A stretch of 64,000 bases of DNA from Mixophyes australis. Lineage: Eukaryota; Chordata; Amphibia; Anura; Limnodynastidae. Both the position numbers and the translations under genes were made by a program. Below the pieces are notes generated by a model that saw nothing but the letters and a program-made list of their open reading frames with translations, did no database searches and was not told where the DNA came from. The stretch covers positions 276,698,960 through 276,762,959 of the forward strand of contig JAVHZZ010000002.1 of assembly GCA_036250195.1 (NCBI GenBank). The letters run 5' to 3'. Shown here piece after piece: positions 24,128 to 34,154 of this stretch; the stretch's first letter is position 1, and each line of letters begins with the position of its first letter.

Positions 24128-24662
24128 GTGGGTCATTCCACATCAGATCCCCCAAAAAAACATGATTTGTCCACCACCCGTCTCAGATTTTTTTGAAATT
24201 TTTTTAGTTAAGAGAGGATGTCAAAACAACTATTTCTGCCAAATATCTCGACTGTCTGACAATTAGTTGATTATATATTAATTTTTCAATTTATTAAATA
24301 ATTTACTAATCGCAGCTTCTTTATCCAGTTTATTTGAAGTATTACAGGTGTTTATTAAGGAATCGACACAAAATTTGGACCCCTAAGGTAACTCTTCCTC
24401 CCGAATCCAAAAATCCAAAGCAAATTACTTTATCTGCCTCATGTTTTGCGTTAGGGCACAAATGCACGGTTTTCGAATATCATTAAAAATGCTAGATTCA
24501 TTTGACATTAGGGATCCCATTTTTTTGGGGGTGTTTAAAAAAGGTATAAATTACGACCACAAAAAAAAATCAGCCGGGTACTCTGTTTCATAGTGGAGAA
24601 AAAAAATAATGAAGTTGATGCTGATGTTCGATTACTGTTGTACCGCATACATAATTAACACA
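24128..24662 (+). repeat. Left arm of the long inverted repeat
   Basis: Pairs with 26297-26816. Shared blocks include GTCCACCACCC, CAAATATCTCGACTGTCTGAC, GGAATCGACACAAAATT, CGAATCCAAAAATCCAAAGC and GGGTACTCTGTTTCATAG. Similarity ends near ATACATAATTAACACA on the inner side. Confidence 0.88.
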
Positions 24663-24940
24663 AGAAATCATGAAATTTAAAACCTTTAACATAACTTAAG
24701 CCCTTAACTGAAGTTGAGCAAACAATCTCATTATTTTTCCCTTGTTTGGAACTTGTTTTAACAGTCTGTAATTTTCCTTAAAGTGTCAGCAGAAAGTGTA
24801 TACTGCCTTCCAGTACTTCTTTGGATAGTAGGCACTTCCGTTACACAGAGGACGTGAATAAAAGGAACAAAACACTTATCTCTTGAAGGCCAGGACAGCA
24901 CATTTGTTGTTTGGTTTCATTAAGTGTATCAGCACATGTT

Positions 24941-25158
24941 GGGCCTGATTCATTAAGGATCTTAACTTGAGAAACTTATTTCAGTCTCCTGGACAAAACC
25001 ATGTTACAATGCAAGGGGTGCAAATGCAAATTAGTATTCTGTTTTGCACATAAGTTAAATACTGACTGTTTTTCATGTAGCACACAAATACTTCATAGCT
25101 TATTTATACACTGAAATTTAAAGTTGATATTTGTGTGGTACATGAAAAAACAGTCAGG
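24941..25158. mobile_element. Palindromic MITE family, copy 3, truncated
   Basis: Starts GGGCCTGATTCATTAAGG and carries the CTCCTGGACAAAACCATGTT and TTTCATGTAGCACACAAATA blocks of the 3997-4279 MITE. It ends abruptly in the second arm at about 25158, where the Penelope-like sequence begins. It lies within the long-inverted-repeat element. Confidence 0.82.
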
Positions 25159-25835
25159 CTTGAAAAAGCTACAGAACGAAACGCGCGTTGGCGTTTTATC
25201 TCGCTATCCTCATCATCCAGCCTGCACCTTTCTCCCTATGATCGCTCCCCAGTTACCTACTTAGGCAGAGATTTTCACATATACCCGCGATCACAGGGGA
25301 CTTAATAATACTTTGTCTCTTCAATAATTTTTTGATGCCAATGCTATTGGGCTATATTACTTAATACTAGTAGAAAAACCTTGGGTTTTTCAAACTTTAT
25401 ATGGCAACTATCCTAATTTTTTGAGTATCTACTCGCTTTTTGCACTTATTATGGGGCAGTTTGATAGGTAGCATAATATCTCTCCCTGATCGCTCTAATT
25501 TACCTATTCAGGCAGGGATTTCCCTTATATTTGCGATCGTAGGGAACTTATTTATGCCACTATTATTGGGCTACACTACCTAATAATATTATTAGAATCA
25601 CCTTTTGGCTCTTGTGACCTCATATGGTAATAATTCCAACTTTGGAGCATTTATTCAGGCTGGGATCTTTGCACTTATAAAGGCGCATTCTGATCGATAG
25701 CAGAGGCAATGCAAATTGTATTTGCATTTTAATTCACCTTCACACTTGTTTGTCCTATATGTGTATTTTTAAATATTTCGCTCCTGTATAACCAGAACAT
25801 TTTTTAATGCATCTCTAATAAAGATTTTTTTTTAT
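25159..25835 (+). mobile_element. Penelope/retrozyme-like remnant with degenerate hammerhead motif (putative)
   Basis: Begins with CTTGAAAAAGC-TACAGAAC-GAAACGCGCG at 25159-25187, which resembles the catalytic core layout CTGATGA, stem II, GAAAC of hammerhead ribozymes found in terminal repeats of Penelope-like elements and animal retrozymes. Here the CTGATGA box is degenerate. The rest holds an imperfect direct duplication: a unit with CTCCCTATGATCGCTC, TTAGGCAGAGATT and GCGATCACAGGG at about 25232-25300 recurs as CTCCCTGATCGCTC, TCAGGCAGGGATT and GCGATCGTAGGG at about 25484-25550. It ends in AATAAAGATTTTTTTTT near 25818. No reverse transcriptase is present. Family assignment rests on the ribozyme-like motif alone. 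Confidence 0.4.
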
Positions 25836-26296
25836 TATAGACCTAATCGGAGTGCCCCTTCTATACACTCCTTTTCTTTCCTTCTTGTCCAAAAAAGGAT
25901 TAGGGCATGTTTTCTGAAATTCTTCATATCTTAGCAGCAGAAGCTTTTCATGATGGTAGCAGATTGAGGTTTCAGGATCATTGGTTACTGCATTTGAAAC
26001 TTCAGTTCTCAGAATCAAAAGTTATTTTTCTTCATCTGTAGAGTGGTCCCAGCTATGTAATCCAATGGTTTTTGAGTAAATAGTAATAAGCCAGTCCGTA
26101 TGTAAAAGACTACCAAATGAGCAGCTGCCATGATTGACTCTTTCTGTGTCTCCCTTTCTCTTTCTCTGGAAAGTTTCAGTTTTGGTCTCTCTAAAGAGAA
26201 TCCCCTTCCCATCAGTTTGTTTGTTTCATTTCCTGTATGGGAAGTTTATCCCATTGCCTCAGTTTAGTTCACTTTTTTGGTATGTTTTTTTAACAA

Positions 26297-26814
26297 TGTG
26301 TAAATTATGTATGTTGTACAGCAGTAATCGAGCATCAACTTCATTATTTTTTTTTCTCCACTATGAAACAGAGTACCCGGCTGATTTTTTTTTGTGGTAG
26401 TAATTTATACCTTTTTTAAACACCCCCCAAAAAATGGGATTCCTAATGTAAATTGAATCCAGCGTTTTTAATGATATTCGAAAAACGTGCGTTTTTGCCG
26501 TAACGCAAAACATGAGGCAGATAAAGTAATTTGCTTTGGATTTTTGGATTCGGGAGGAAGAGTTACCTTGGGGGCCCAATTTTGTGTCGATTCCTTAATA
26601 AACACCCATAATACTTCAAATAAACTGGATAAAGAAGCTGTGATTAATAACTTATTTAATAAATTGAAAAATCAATATATAATCAACTAATTGTCAGACA
26701 GTCGAGATATTTGGCAGAAATAGTTGTTTTGACATCCTCTATTAATTAAAAAAATTTCGTAGAAATCCGAGATGGGTGGTGGACAACCCTGGTTGAACGG
26801 ACATGGAATGACCC

Positions 26815-26816
<2 letters not shown>
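26297..26816 (-). repeat. Right arm of the long inverted repeat
   Basis: Inverse of 24128-24662. Short ORFs of up to 72 codons across this arm are not conserved in the left arm and are treated as chance. Confidence 0.88.
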
Positions 26817-26884
<68 letters not shown>

Positions 26885-26904
26885 TATATACACACACACA
26901 TACA
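26817..26904. repeat. (TA)n/(CA)n microsatellite
   Basis: About 30 uninterrupted TA dinucleotides followed by a short CA run, abutting the long-inverted-repeat element on one side and a DNA-transposon end on the other. Confidence 0.97.
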
Positions 26905-27240
26905 CAGTCAAGTCCATAAATATTGGGACATCAACACAATTCTCATATTCTGGGCTCTATACACCACCACAATGGATTTGAAATGAAACTAACAAGATGT
27001 GCTGTACTGCAGACTTTCAGCTTTCATTTGAGGGAATTTACATCCAAATCAGGTAAACAGTGTAGGAACTACAACAGTTTCTATATGTGCCTCCCACTTT
27101 TCTAAGGGACCAAAAGTAATGGGACAAACTAAACAATCCTACATCAAACTTTTACTTTTTAATACTTGTTGCAAATCCTTTGCAGTCAATTACAGCCTGA
27201 AGTCTGGAACACATAGACATCCCTAGACACTGGGTTTCAT
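26905..27240. mobile_element. DNA transposon end, CAGTCAAGTCCATAAATATT type
   Basis: Begins CAGTCAAGTCCATAAATATT and contains CACCACAATGGATTTGAAAT, CAGACTTTCAGCTTTCATTT, TTTACATCCAAATCAGG, GGGACCAAAAGTAATGGGAC and TTGCAGTCAATTACAGCCTG. I recognise this string of blocks as the terminal region of a DNA transposon common in fish and frog genomes, probably Tc1/mariner-like; the superfamily is from memory. The copy is truncated after about 335 bases and has no second end. Confidence 0.65.
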
Positions 27241-27267
27241 TTCCCTCTGCCATATGCCTTACATGTC

Positions 27268-27838
27268 AGGGGCAAGTGCATGTTTTTTAAAAGGGGAAGG
27301 GAGGGGGAGGGGTTTCCAAATGCTTATATGTGCAGCACGGTGGCTTAGTGGTTAGCACCTGCCTCACAGCGCTGGGGTCATGAGTTCGATTCCTGACCAT
27401 GGCCTTTTCTGTGTGGAGTTTGTATATTCTCCCCCTGTTTGCGTGGGTTTCCCAGGGACTGATCTGAGTGAGTTCTCTATACAGCGCTGTAGAAGTAGTG
27501 GCGTTATATAAATTGCTGATGATGATAGCGGAGCGGGGTAAACGAGGTGGTGGGGGGCGCCAAGCTCTGTTCACACTGAATGTAGGGCATGACTCGCCCC
27601 GACATTCAGTGAGGAGTGGCACAGAGAGGAGTCAGCACACCGACAGAAGAGGAAGAGAAGACGACAGAAGGAAAGAAGGTCATAGAAAGATAAGTAAAAA
27701 ACAGAGGGGGGCAGCAATGTTGGTGAAGGAGGGGGGCAGTAGTGTTGACCACTACCCCTCTTGCAGTTGGCCACACCCCAATGTAGTGGGCCCCTACCAT
27801 TGTATTCCCCCGGCCCTTTATGTCCCAGTCCGACACTG
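27268..27838. mobile_element. Putative hAT-type non-autonomous element hosting a SINE
   Basis: The right end AGTCCGACACTG (inverse CAGTGTCGGACT) at 27827-27838 is a terminal sequence typical of hAT elements. A candidate left end CAGGGGCAAGTGC lies at 27268. The SINE at 27332-27528 interrupts the GC-rich interior. The segment near 27650-27700 (AAAGAAGGTCATAGAAAGATAAG) resembles 51418-51460, so the two are probably related. Flanking octamers do not match, so the left border is uncertain. Confidence 0.45.
27332..27528 (+). mobile_element. tRNA-derived SINE with internal deletion
   Basis: Starts GCAGCACGGTGGCTTAGTGG, with the A-box-like TGGCTTAGTGG and, about 45 bases later, a B-box-like GAGTTCGATTCC, the split RNA polymerase III promoter of tRNA-derived SINEs. 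The 3' part has CAGCGCTGTAGAAGTAGTGG, TTATATAAAT and a GATGATGAT tail. Compared with the blocks in the opposite-strand copies at 18914 and 29154, the middle (CTAGGGTCAAT..CAGTCTAAAT) is missing, with GTGGGTTTCC joined directly to AGGGACTGAT. Confidence 0.85.
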
Positions 27839-27843
27839 TATAT

Positions 27844-27933
<90 letters not shown>

Positions 27934-27957
27934 TATATATATATACACATATATATA
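27839..27957. repeat. CA/TA compound microsatellite
   Basis: Alternating (CA)n and (TA)n blocks directly after the hAT end at 27838. It generates long Tyr/Ile ORFs in several frames that are not genes. Confidence 0.97.
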
Positions 27958-29153
27958 AACAAAAGTGCTCTTCTTGTAGCACTCGACACCTTCTTTTTGT
28001 TGTAAATAAAGCATGCATTTAATGTTTGCATCACAATTAATGGTAACACTTCTTGTTAGGATGACACCAGTAAGCAATACCCTTTGCTTACACCTCCTGG
28101 TGACCCACCTGCTAAATATACAAAGTTCAGCTGTCTCATAACTAGCCAACTAGTTCAGCATCAGTCACCTCCTAACAAGTGCACAACTCAGAATTAAATA
28201 CACCAGTCTCCTCCCTTCGGTCTAACTACTTAATTATACCACCTGTGTGTGCAGGCTAGGAGTCTGCAAGGATTTAACCCTGTATGCAGCCTCTCTCTCG
28301 GACCTCCTCCCCTGAATCCACCCGAGTCCCGGGGCAATCGCCCCCCCTAGCACACTGCTGCCTCCAGATTTTAACAAAAATCCTGAGCAAAGTGAAAAAA
28401 AAATGGAATGGTACAAACCGGAAGCGACATCAATTTGAAAACCCTCTATACAACTAATAGAGGTCAGCTGTTATACTAGAACAGCAGGCAGACAATACAA
28501 ATGGCATACTTTTGTTTAGTTTTATCACCACAATTAGCTTGTGTTGCTTGCATACCCGCCAATAACTTTGGACAGGTGAAAATATTTTATATATGGATAA
28601 GGTAATTTCCTATACAAAAATATTGCCATTCATTTTGATTAAAGAAATCATAAGCATTTGTCCTTTTATTAGTTTTTAAATAAACTTAAGAAATCCTATA
28701 GTAATACAAATTTACAATACAAAAAATAAAATTAAATGTACAATATGAAAATAATGTATATCTAAGGCTTATTAACATGTATCCACAGTGCTTTTGCAAT
28801 CCAGCAAATAGATTTTAACTTGCATTTGACCTATTTGAAATAAAAATTTGATGCATTGAGAGCACATTTTCAGTGCATTCGATGGGACCCATGTAACTTT
28901 GGTGTGACCTGCAGATCTTGGCTACTTATTAGCAGAGAGAGCTGAAATACAGCTCCTGGATTTGACTTGCCTTAATTGCAATATTTAATAGCCAAATGGG
29001 CATCAAGAATAGTTGTTCTTCATCTATATATTCTTAAAGAAAATGCATTATTGGGTCCATTCACTTCTGACGCTAAGCCCCAGCAAGGGTCACTTAAAGC
29101 TCATTTATGGGTGGTTAAGGAATTTGTAATGGAAATTGATGGATTATACCTGG
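27958..29153. other. ACACA giant intron, unclassified
   Basis: No gene is supported. A segment at about 28290-28370 (GGGGCAATCGCCCCCCCTAG) resembles the GC-rich interior of the hAT MITE at 55607-55819 (GGGGCATTCGCCCCCCC), so an old relative may be present, without detectable ends. Confidence 0.45.
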
Positions 29154-29366
29154 ATCATCATCATCTATTTATATAGCGCCACTAATTCTGCAGCGCTGTA
29201 CAGAGACTCACTCACATCAGTCCCTGCCCCATTGGAGCTTACAGTCTAAATTACCTAACATATACACACAAACACACACACACACACACACACAGAGAGA
29301 GAGACTAGGGTCAATTTGATAGCAGCCAATTAACCTACTAGTATGTTTTTGGAGTGTGGGAGGAAA
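29154..29366 (-). mobile_element. SINE copy, minus orientation, truncated, with CA/GA microsatellite
   Basis: Starts with the ATCATCATCATC tail, then TATATAGCGCCACTAATTCTG, CAGCGCTGTACAGAGACTC, CATCAGTCCCTGCCCCATTGG, a CA/GA microsatellite, CTAGGGTCAATTTGATAGC and GTATGTTTTTGGAGTGTGGG. In SINE orientation this is the 3' half; the tRNA head is missing. It keeps the middle segment deleted from the copy at 27332. Confidence 0.85.
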
Positions 29367-29779
29367 CACCGGTGTGATGAAGGTGGGAGCAGTGTGATGA
29401 AAGGGGCAGCAGTGTGATGATGAAGCATACATATCTGTTATTTGTTGCTCTTATTGTTGTGATTTTAATGCTATATAGTGTTTTATTTAAAATAAAGCAA
29501 TGAACAAACCTGACTGTTACTACGGTAACAATTACTACGGTAATAGTGCTCATTATTACCGTTAGTACAGTAATCTTTAACGCTGCAGAAATCTGGGTTA
29601 AAATCACTGTATAAACATTAATACTGCTAGCACCGTGTTATTCCTAGAATAACGTGGCTGAATTGGATCAGCTCCATAGTGATGTAGGGCACAGGGCTGT
29701 AGAGGGTAAATGGTTAGGAATAATCTATAAACCGCCTCCCCCTAAAAGAAAAGTCTAGATCTGCCCCTGCCCGGACCTA
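29367..29779. mobile_element. Remnant of a non-autonomous hAT-like element
   Basis: Opens with three short imperfect units of the type GTGTGATGAAGG-GGCAGCA (29371-29425), also seen in the hAT-N end at 51540-51584. It closes with AAGTCTAGATCTGCCCCTG at 29751-29769, almost the same as the right terminus of the hAT MITE ending at 55819 (AAGTCTAGATCCGCCCCTG). No left terminus is identifiable, so the borders are approximate. Confidence 0.5.
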
Positions 29780-30207
29780 ATCTGTCCCTATGGAGGAAAG
29801 GTGTGGAAAATAGGCCTCTTTGCCACATACTCTTTCCCTTAGCATCGCCAATCTAGGTGATGCAGATACCACATCTCTGTGAAAGAGAGATTCTTTTATC
29901 AGTTCAAGAATCCTCTCCACCATGCCTATCAGTGCCCTAACGGGGACCTTATCTTCTTTTAAACGGAGAACACCGTTCCTAAACAGCCTCTCTCTGTTTC
30001 CACTCACTGCCCCTTACGCTTCTAAAAGGACGTTTGTGAGCTTCTTCCAATCGTGGCTGTAATGTGACGTTGGGGCAGATTTTCTGGCACACCGTACAAG
30101 TCCCACAAAACCTCTTAATGGCTAAGTAGACCAGAGGCCAATAAAACCTGCGCAGAAAATGTTCCCTTGTTCTCCCTTCCCCTAAGTGTCTCCTGTGTGG
30201 GTATATT

Positions 30208-30210
<3 letters not shown>
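29780..30210 (-). pseudogene. Fragment of a Ty3/gypsy-type integrase (zinc-binding N-terminus)
   Basis: Minus-strand ORF from about 30210 shows HLGEGRTREHFLRRFYWP followed by CGTCTVCQK, the HHCC zinc-binding module at the N-terminus of gypsy-class integrases. A second short ORF (30007-29777) follows in another frame and I cannot place it in a domain. The catalytic core is not visible, and the 5' side runs into a CA repeat at 30209-30238. It could derive from a retrotransposon or a domesticated integrase relative, but the frame breaks argue for a dead fragment. Confidence 0.7.
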
Positions 30211-30238
<28 letters not shown>

Positions 30239-30254
30239 GAGCTAACAGCAACAA

Positions 30255-33200
30255 CAGGTCAAAGCAAATAGCAGTTGATATGGGTCAGGCTAAATTAGCA
30301 CCACTTAGCCTGACAGAGGATGATACAGTTTCAACTAGCAATAACATGGAGCTTACAAACAACACTCCTTGCTCTCAGCAGTAACCCCTAATTAAAGATG
30401 CAGCTTGGCCTTATAAAGGACAGAAATCTGCCTAATGTGAGAATGGGGTGGAGTTAGCACATCCTTGTGTTAATTGCTTCCTCACCTGTAGCAGCCCCTC
30501 AAACATTCCCTATGGATCAATTATGTTTTCATAGAAAATACTTCTTATATTTCTCATTTATTTTGTACACTTTAATCTCAAATTTGAAATTCTCCAATAA
30601 AATATGTTTAACTGTACAAAATGTTGCCAACAATTAAAAAATTGTGTTGCTGGACACCTTCATGTTTAGCCAGAGCATCCAGACACAATCTGCATCATGT
30701 CATGTTTATGTAATTTTATTATACAGTACTTATACCCAAAATGCATTATTATCACCATAAGTTTTCCTAATTTTAAGTTTTACAACTCTCTTTTTGTCAA
30801 AGTAAATATTAGAATTTAGAGGGGCTAGGAAATAACTTCTATGACTTCAAATATTTTGGTTCTGGCCCTTATTTTTCACATAGAAATTATTATAGTATAT
30901 TATGGAAGACCCCAAGCAGTTCTGAACTGTTTTTAAACTGTAAGTAGTCAGACATCATAATGTGTAAACAGGGTAATTTCAAATTCTGACCATAAATTAA
31001 ACCTGTACTTGTATATGCTAGTGGTTGATTTAAGAAAATATGCATTTAAATTTAAAACTGATGGTTGTTAACAGATTGTTGCAATTTGATATTTACACAC
31101 ATTTGCAAACTACTGTTTATAAATCTCAATTCAATGATGGAACCTAATACCTTTCGCAAGCACCAGCATTGATGGAGCTCTGATATCAATAACAGCATGT
31201 GGGTCCAGTGAATGGAACAGGAAAATTATTCCTTGCCCTTTCACTGGACCCCTGATCACTACAAATGATGTAAAAATCTGACCACTGTTCCTTTCCAGAA
31301 TTGCATATGTTGAATTTTTTTTACTTTATTTGTCCAGTCTAGGTTGATCGTTCACCACATTTGAATATAATGTTCCCATGGAAGTGTAAACCTGGTAACA
31401 AAAGTTGTACCATCCAAATGAAGACGACTCATTTGCATCTTCCTAGCTCACTTACAACTTTAACATAGAATATTTGCTATTCATCCATCATAATGGATGA
31501 CAATACTGTGCATGGGGATGGGATTAGCTATAATAGATAGGAGTTATGCAGCTAACTTTTTTTTTCTGTTTTGTGTTGCACCACATGGTGAAAACGTATA
31601 TCTCTAGGTATCAATATAGCCCCTTTTGATTAACCCATTGTCCTTCTAACTTTTGCATCCGTAAAGTCAATGATAACTGCTCATAAAATGGGATTTTGCA
31701 CTTTTCTATCACTTATGTACTCTACAATCGTTCAGCACGGCAGAAATGTAAGATGAAGAAATTCTACAATTTCATGGCAAGATACTCATTAAATCATGGT
31801 CTTAAACCATATATTTATCAATTAATGTCTTTTCACTAGAGAAAAAGTATATGGGTGCAGGTTTAATTTAAACACAGTTTGGTGTTCTTTTGCCACAAGC
31901 ACAATCAGTGGAGTCTTAAAAGTGTTTTTGTTTGCTGTGAGACCCTCAAAGAACGTGTTCCAAAGGTTTACCCCACTTGGCAGCAGCTGACAGTGCATGG
32001 ACCATGAGGTGATGCAGAGGTTCAGAGATGGAATATAGGTCAATGGTCGAACTGAGGTGGTGAAAACAAGCCAGATTGGTAATGGAAGGTCAGTCAGCAA
32101 GCAGATATCAGGCACAGACAAGGGCAGTAAGAAAGCCAGGTAAGCCAGGTGAATTAAAACTTTAATAAGAACTAGCAAAGATACCAGCTCAGGCAGAGTA
32201 ATACTATTACATCCAAAACCTGCTGACGTCAGCAGGTGCAATCCCATTGTGCGGGATAACAAAGAAGATTGTAAAAGTCTCAAATCAATATTTATTCGGA
32301 AAAAAGGTTGATTTCATTGTAACAATGTATAAATAAAATAACTACCATGCTTTATTATTTACAAAAGTGTTGCGTTCAAACTTTGATGATAGTCCAGCAA
32401 TGTAAAAAGTGAAGGGATAAAAAATCATCCATATAACATTATTAGAAAAAACGCTTTGTTATACTTAAATCCTATTGTTAAAATAAAACGTGGAACTAAT
32501 ATTTGTGTCATACGGTTTTCTCTCATTGTATTTGTTCTACAATGTTGTCCATTGAACAAAGTGTGAAAATAAAGAGATTTTTTTTTAAAAAATCATCCAT
32601 ATAAAAATACTATAAATGATGCAGCAAAAACATTTTAAGAAAACGCTGCTATTTCTTGCAAAGTGTATTCATTTTATTAATACCAGAGGACTCCACTGTT
32701 TATAACAGCTAGCAAAACCACCTCAGCTAAGAAAATATTTGTGCCAAGATTTGAATATGATGTTTTACCATTCATACAATACAATTCCATAGTGAGAGAC
32801 TATGATTAACTACATCATAAAGCTATTATAATGCAGAAAAGTGCAGTCCAGGGAGCTTTGCATACATTATCATATGTGATATAAAACAGGACACTAGTTC
32901 ACTGTAAAAGAATAGAATGTGCTTTATTCAACACAGAATTCAAGCAATGAATATTGCGTTTTCCAGGCACACTATTTTTCTGTATTCAATCTCCAGATCA
33001 AATAGTGAAGTCCATGATATACACATATTTCAAATGCAGACATTTGTAGTTGGTCAGGAAATTGAAATTCTTTAACGGGTGAAGTAAGCTGGTGCACAGC
33101 AAGGCAAAAATGGTTGTGGCTTAATTTGTGTAACTGTATGGCTTACAACCTGAAGGTGTGACCAGTGTATAAAACTGAGCCTAGTTCAAGGTGGACAGTG

Positions 33201-33364
33201 TACAATATATTGCCAAATCCCTTGTGGCCATGAGTACAATATAGAGGATAGGGTACATCACACAGCCTGTCATCCCTAGTAGCCACTAATACACCTTCAC
33301 AGCTATCCCAATATTCACTCCAAGCCACACTCGCTCCTCTTGTTTTAGCTGTGCCCTCTTCTAC
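30255..33364. other. ACACA giant intron, unclassified
   Basis: No gene is supported. Noted local structures: a 10-bp inverted repeat GTCAGGCTAA/TTAGCCTGAC at 30284-30314, a 12-bp hairpin GGGTCCAGTGAA/TTCACTGGACCC at 31201-31251, and an 18-bp perfect palindrome centred on TGACGTCA at 32219-32236. The 153-codon minus-strand ORF at 31822-32283 is leucine-rich without a recognisable family. Confidence 0.45.
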
Positions 33365-33545
33365 CTAGAATGTAAGCTCTCTAATAAGTAGGGTTCTCTA
33401 CCCTTTGTTTTCATGTCTACATTTATTTTTGTCCACCTTGTATGTCCTTGTTTTATATATGCCCTTGTTTTCCCTACTATATGGTGCTGTGGAACACTGT
33501 GGCATCTAACAAATCGACAATAATAATAATAATAATAATAATAAT
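33365..33545 (+). repeat. Dispersed repeat with 3' (AAT)n tail
   Basis: Contains AATGTAAGCTCTCTAATAAG, GTATGTCCTTGTTTTATATA, GGTGCTGTGGAACACTGTGG and a terminal (AATAAT)n run at 33520-33545. This arrangement matches a 3' tail seen on SINE/LINE copies in frog genomes, and 59160-59346 is a diverged relative with GTCGCTGCGGACATATTGTGG and an AATAATAAT tail. Confidence 0.6.
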
Positions 33546-34149
33546 ATGCAGGCACTGTATAAAAAAAAAAGTTTATACATATAAATAAATCTGTATAAAG
33601 TAATTCTGACCATCTAAGGGCTGAACCCATTTGACCTTTCTACAAATTTGGTCCTGGTCAAGGTTCCCGATTTGAGACTCAGTGTACAGTTTGTTTATCA
33701 GTGGCCCAATTACACCAACTAGTTAGAGATACAGGCCATAGTGGAGTGTTTTCACCAATCCAAGGCATGTATACTAGGTGAGGTCTGGGCTGGCTGACAA
33801 GACTAAACCCTGTAGCAGTCAAATCTAAAACATCAAAAATTATTTATGATACACAAAATCTGCAGACTTTTAATGCTTCGTGTGTACAGTAAGTGCGCCT
33901 ATAGGTGCGCCTATTGCATTTTCATGGTCTTTGGAATACCTAGGGCTGCGCTAGCCTGGGAGTTATGTGCCCCATGGGTTGGAGCCCTACTGAGCACTGT
34001 GTGTCAACATCTGGCCAGGTACTACATGATGCAACCAGCGACATTCACTAACACAGTATGTCAGCATGAAACAGTCCCATGCGGCTGACGCAACGCATAA
34101 GCCATAACCAATAGTACCAGGCAGTCTGTGTGACTGCCAAAGATTGAAT
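33546..34149. other. Intron between repeats, nothing recognised
   Basis: Ordinary sequence up to the target duplication of the chromovirus at 34150. The 80-codon ORF at 33846-34088 has no recognisable domain. Confidence 0.5.
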
Positions 34150-34154
34150 GGGAG

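Larger units (their letters stand above)
24128..26816. mobile_element. 2.7-kb long-inverted-repeat (foldback-like) element
   Basis: Two arms of more than 500 bases, 24128-24662 and 26297-26816, are reverse complements of each other. The outermost sequence is GTGGGTCATTCCA on the left and TGGAATGACCCAT on the right. Arm similarity is high but with scattered substitutions and small indels. The 1.6-kb middle contains a MITE copy and a Penelope/hammerhead-like remnant rather than a transposase. Right after the outer right end comes a (TA)n tract, hiding any target duplication. Superfamily is not assignable from the termini. Confidence 0.85.

Noticed and set aside
27332..27400. A functional tRNA gene
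   Set aside because: A- and B-box-like sequences are present, but the body continues into a SINE tail and does not fold as a complete tRNA.
27468..28149. ORFs of 147-192 codons on both strands
   Set aside because: They read through the SINE, hAT element and microsatellite in several frames at once, so they are composition artefacts.
31822..32283. 153-codon leucine-rich minus-strand ORF
   Set aside because: Looks membrane-like in composition but has no family motif and no neighbours; may lie in an old LTR.
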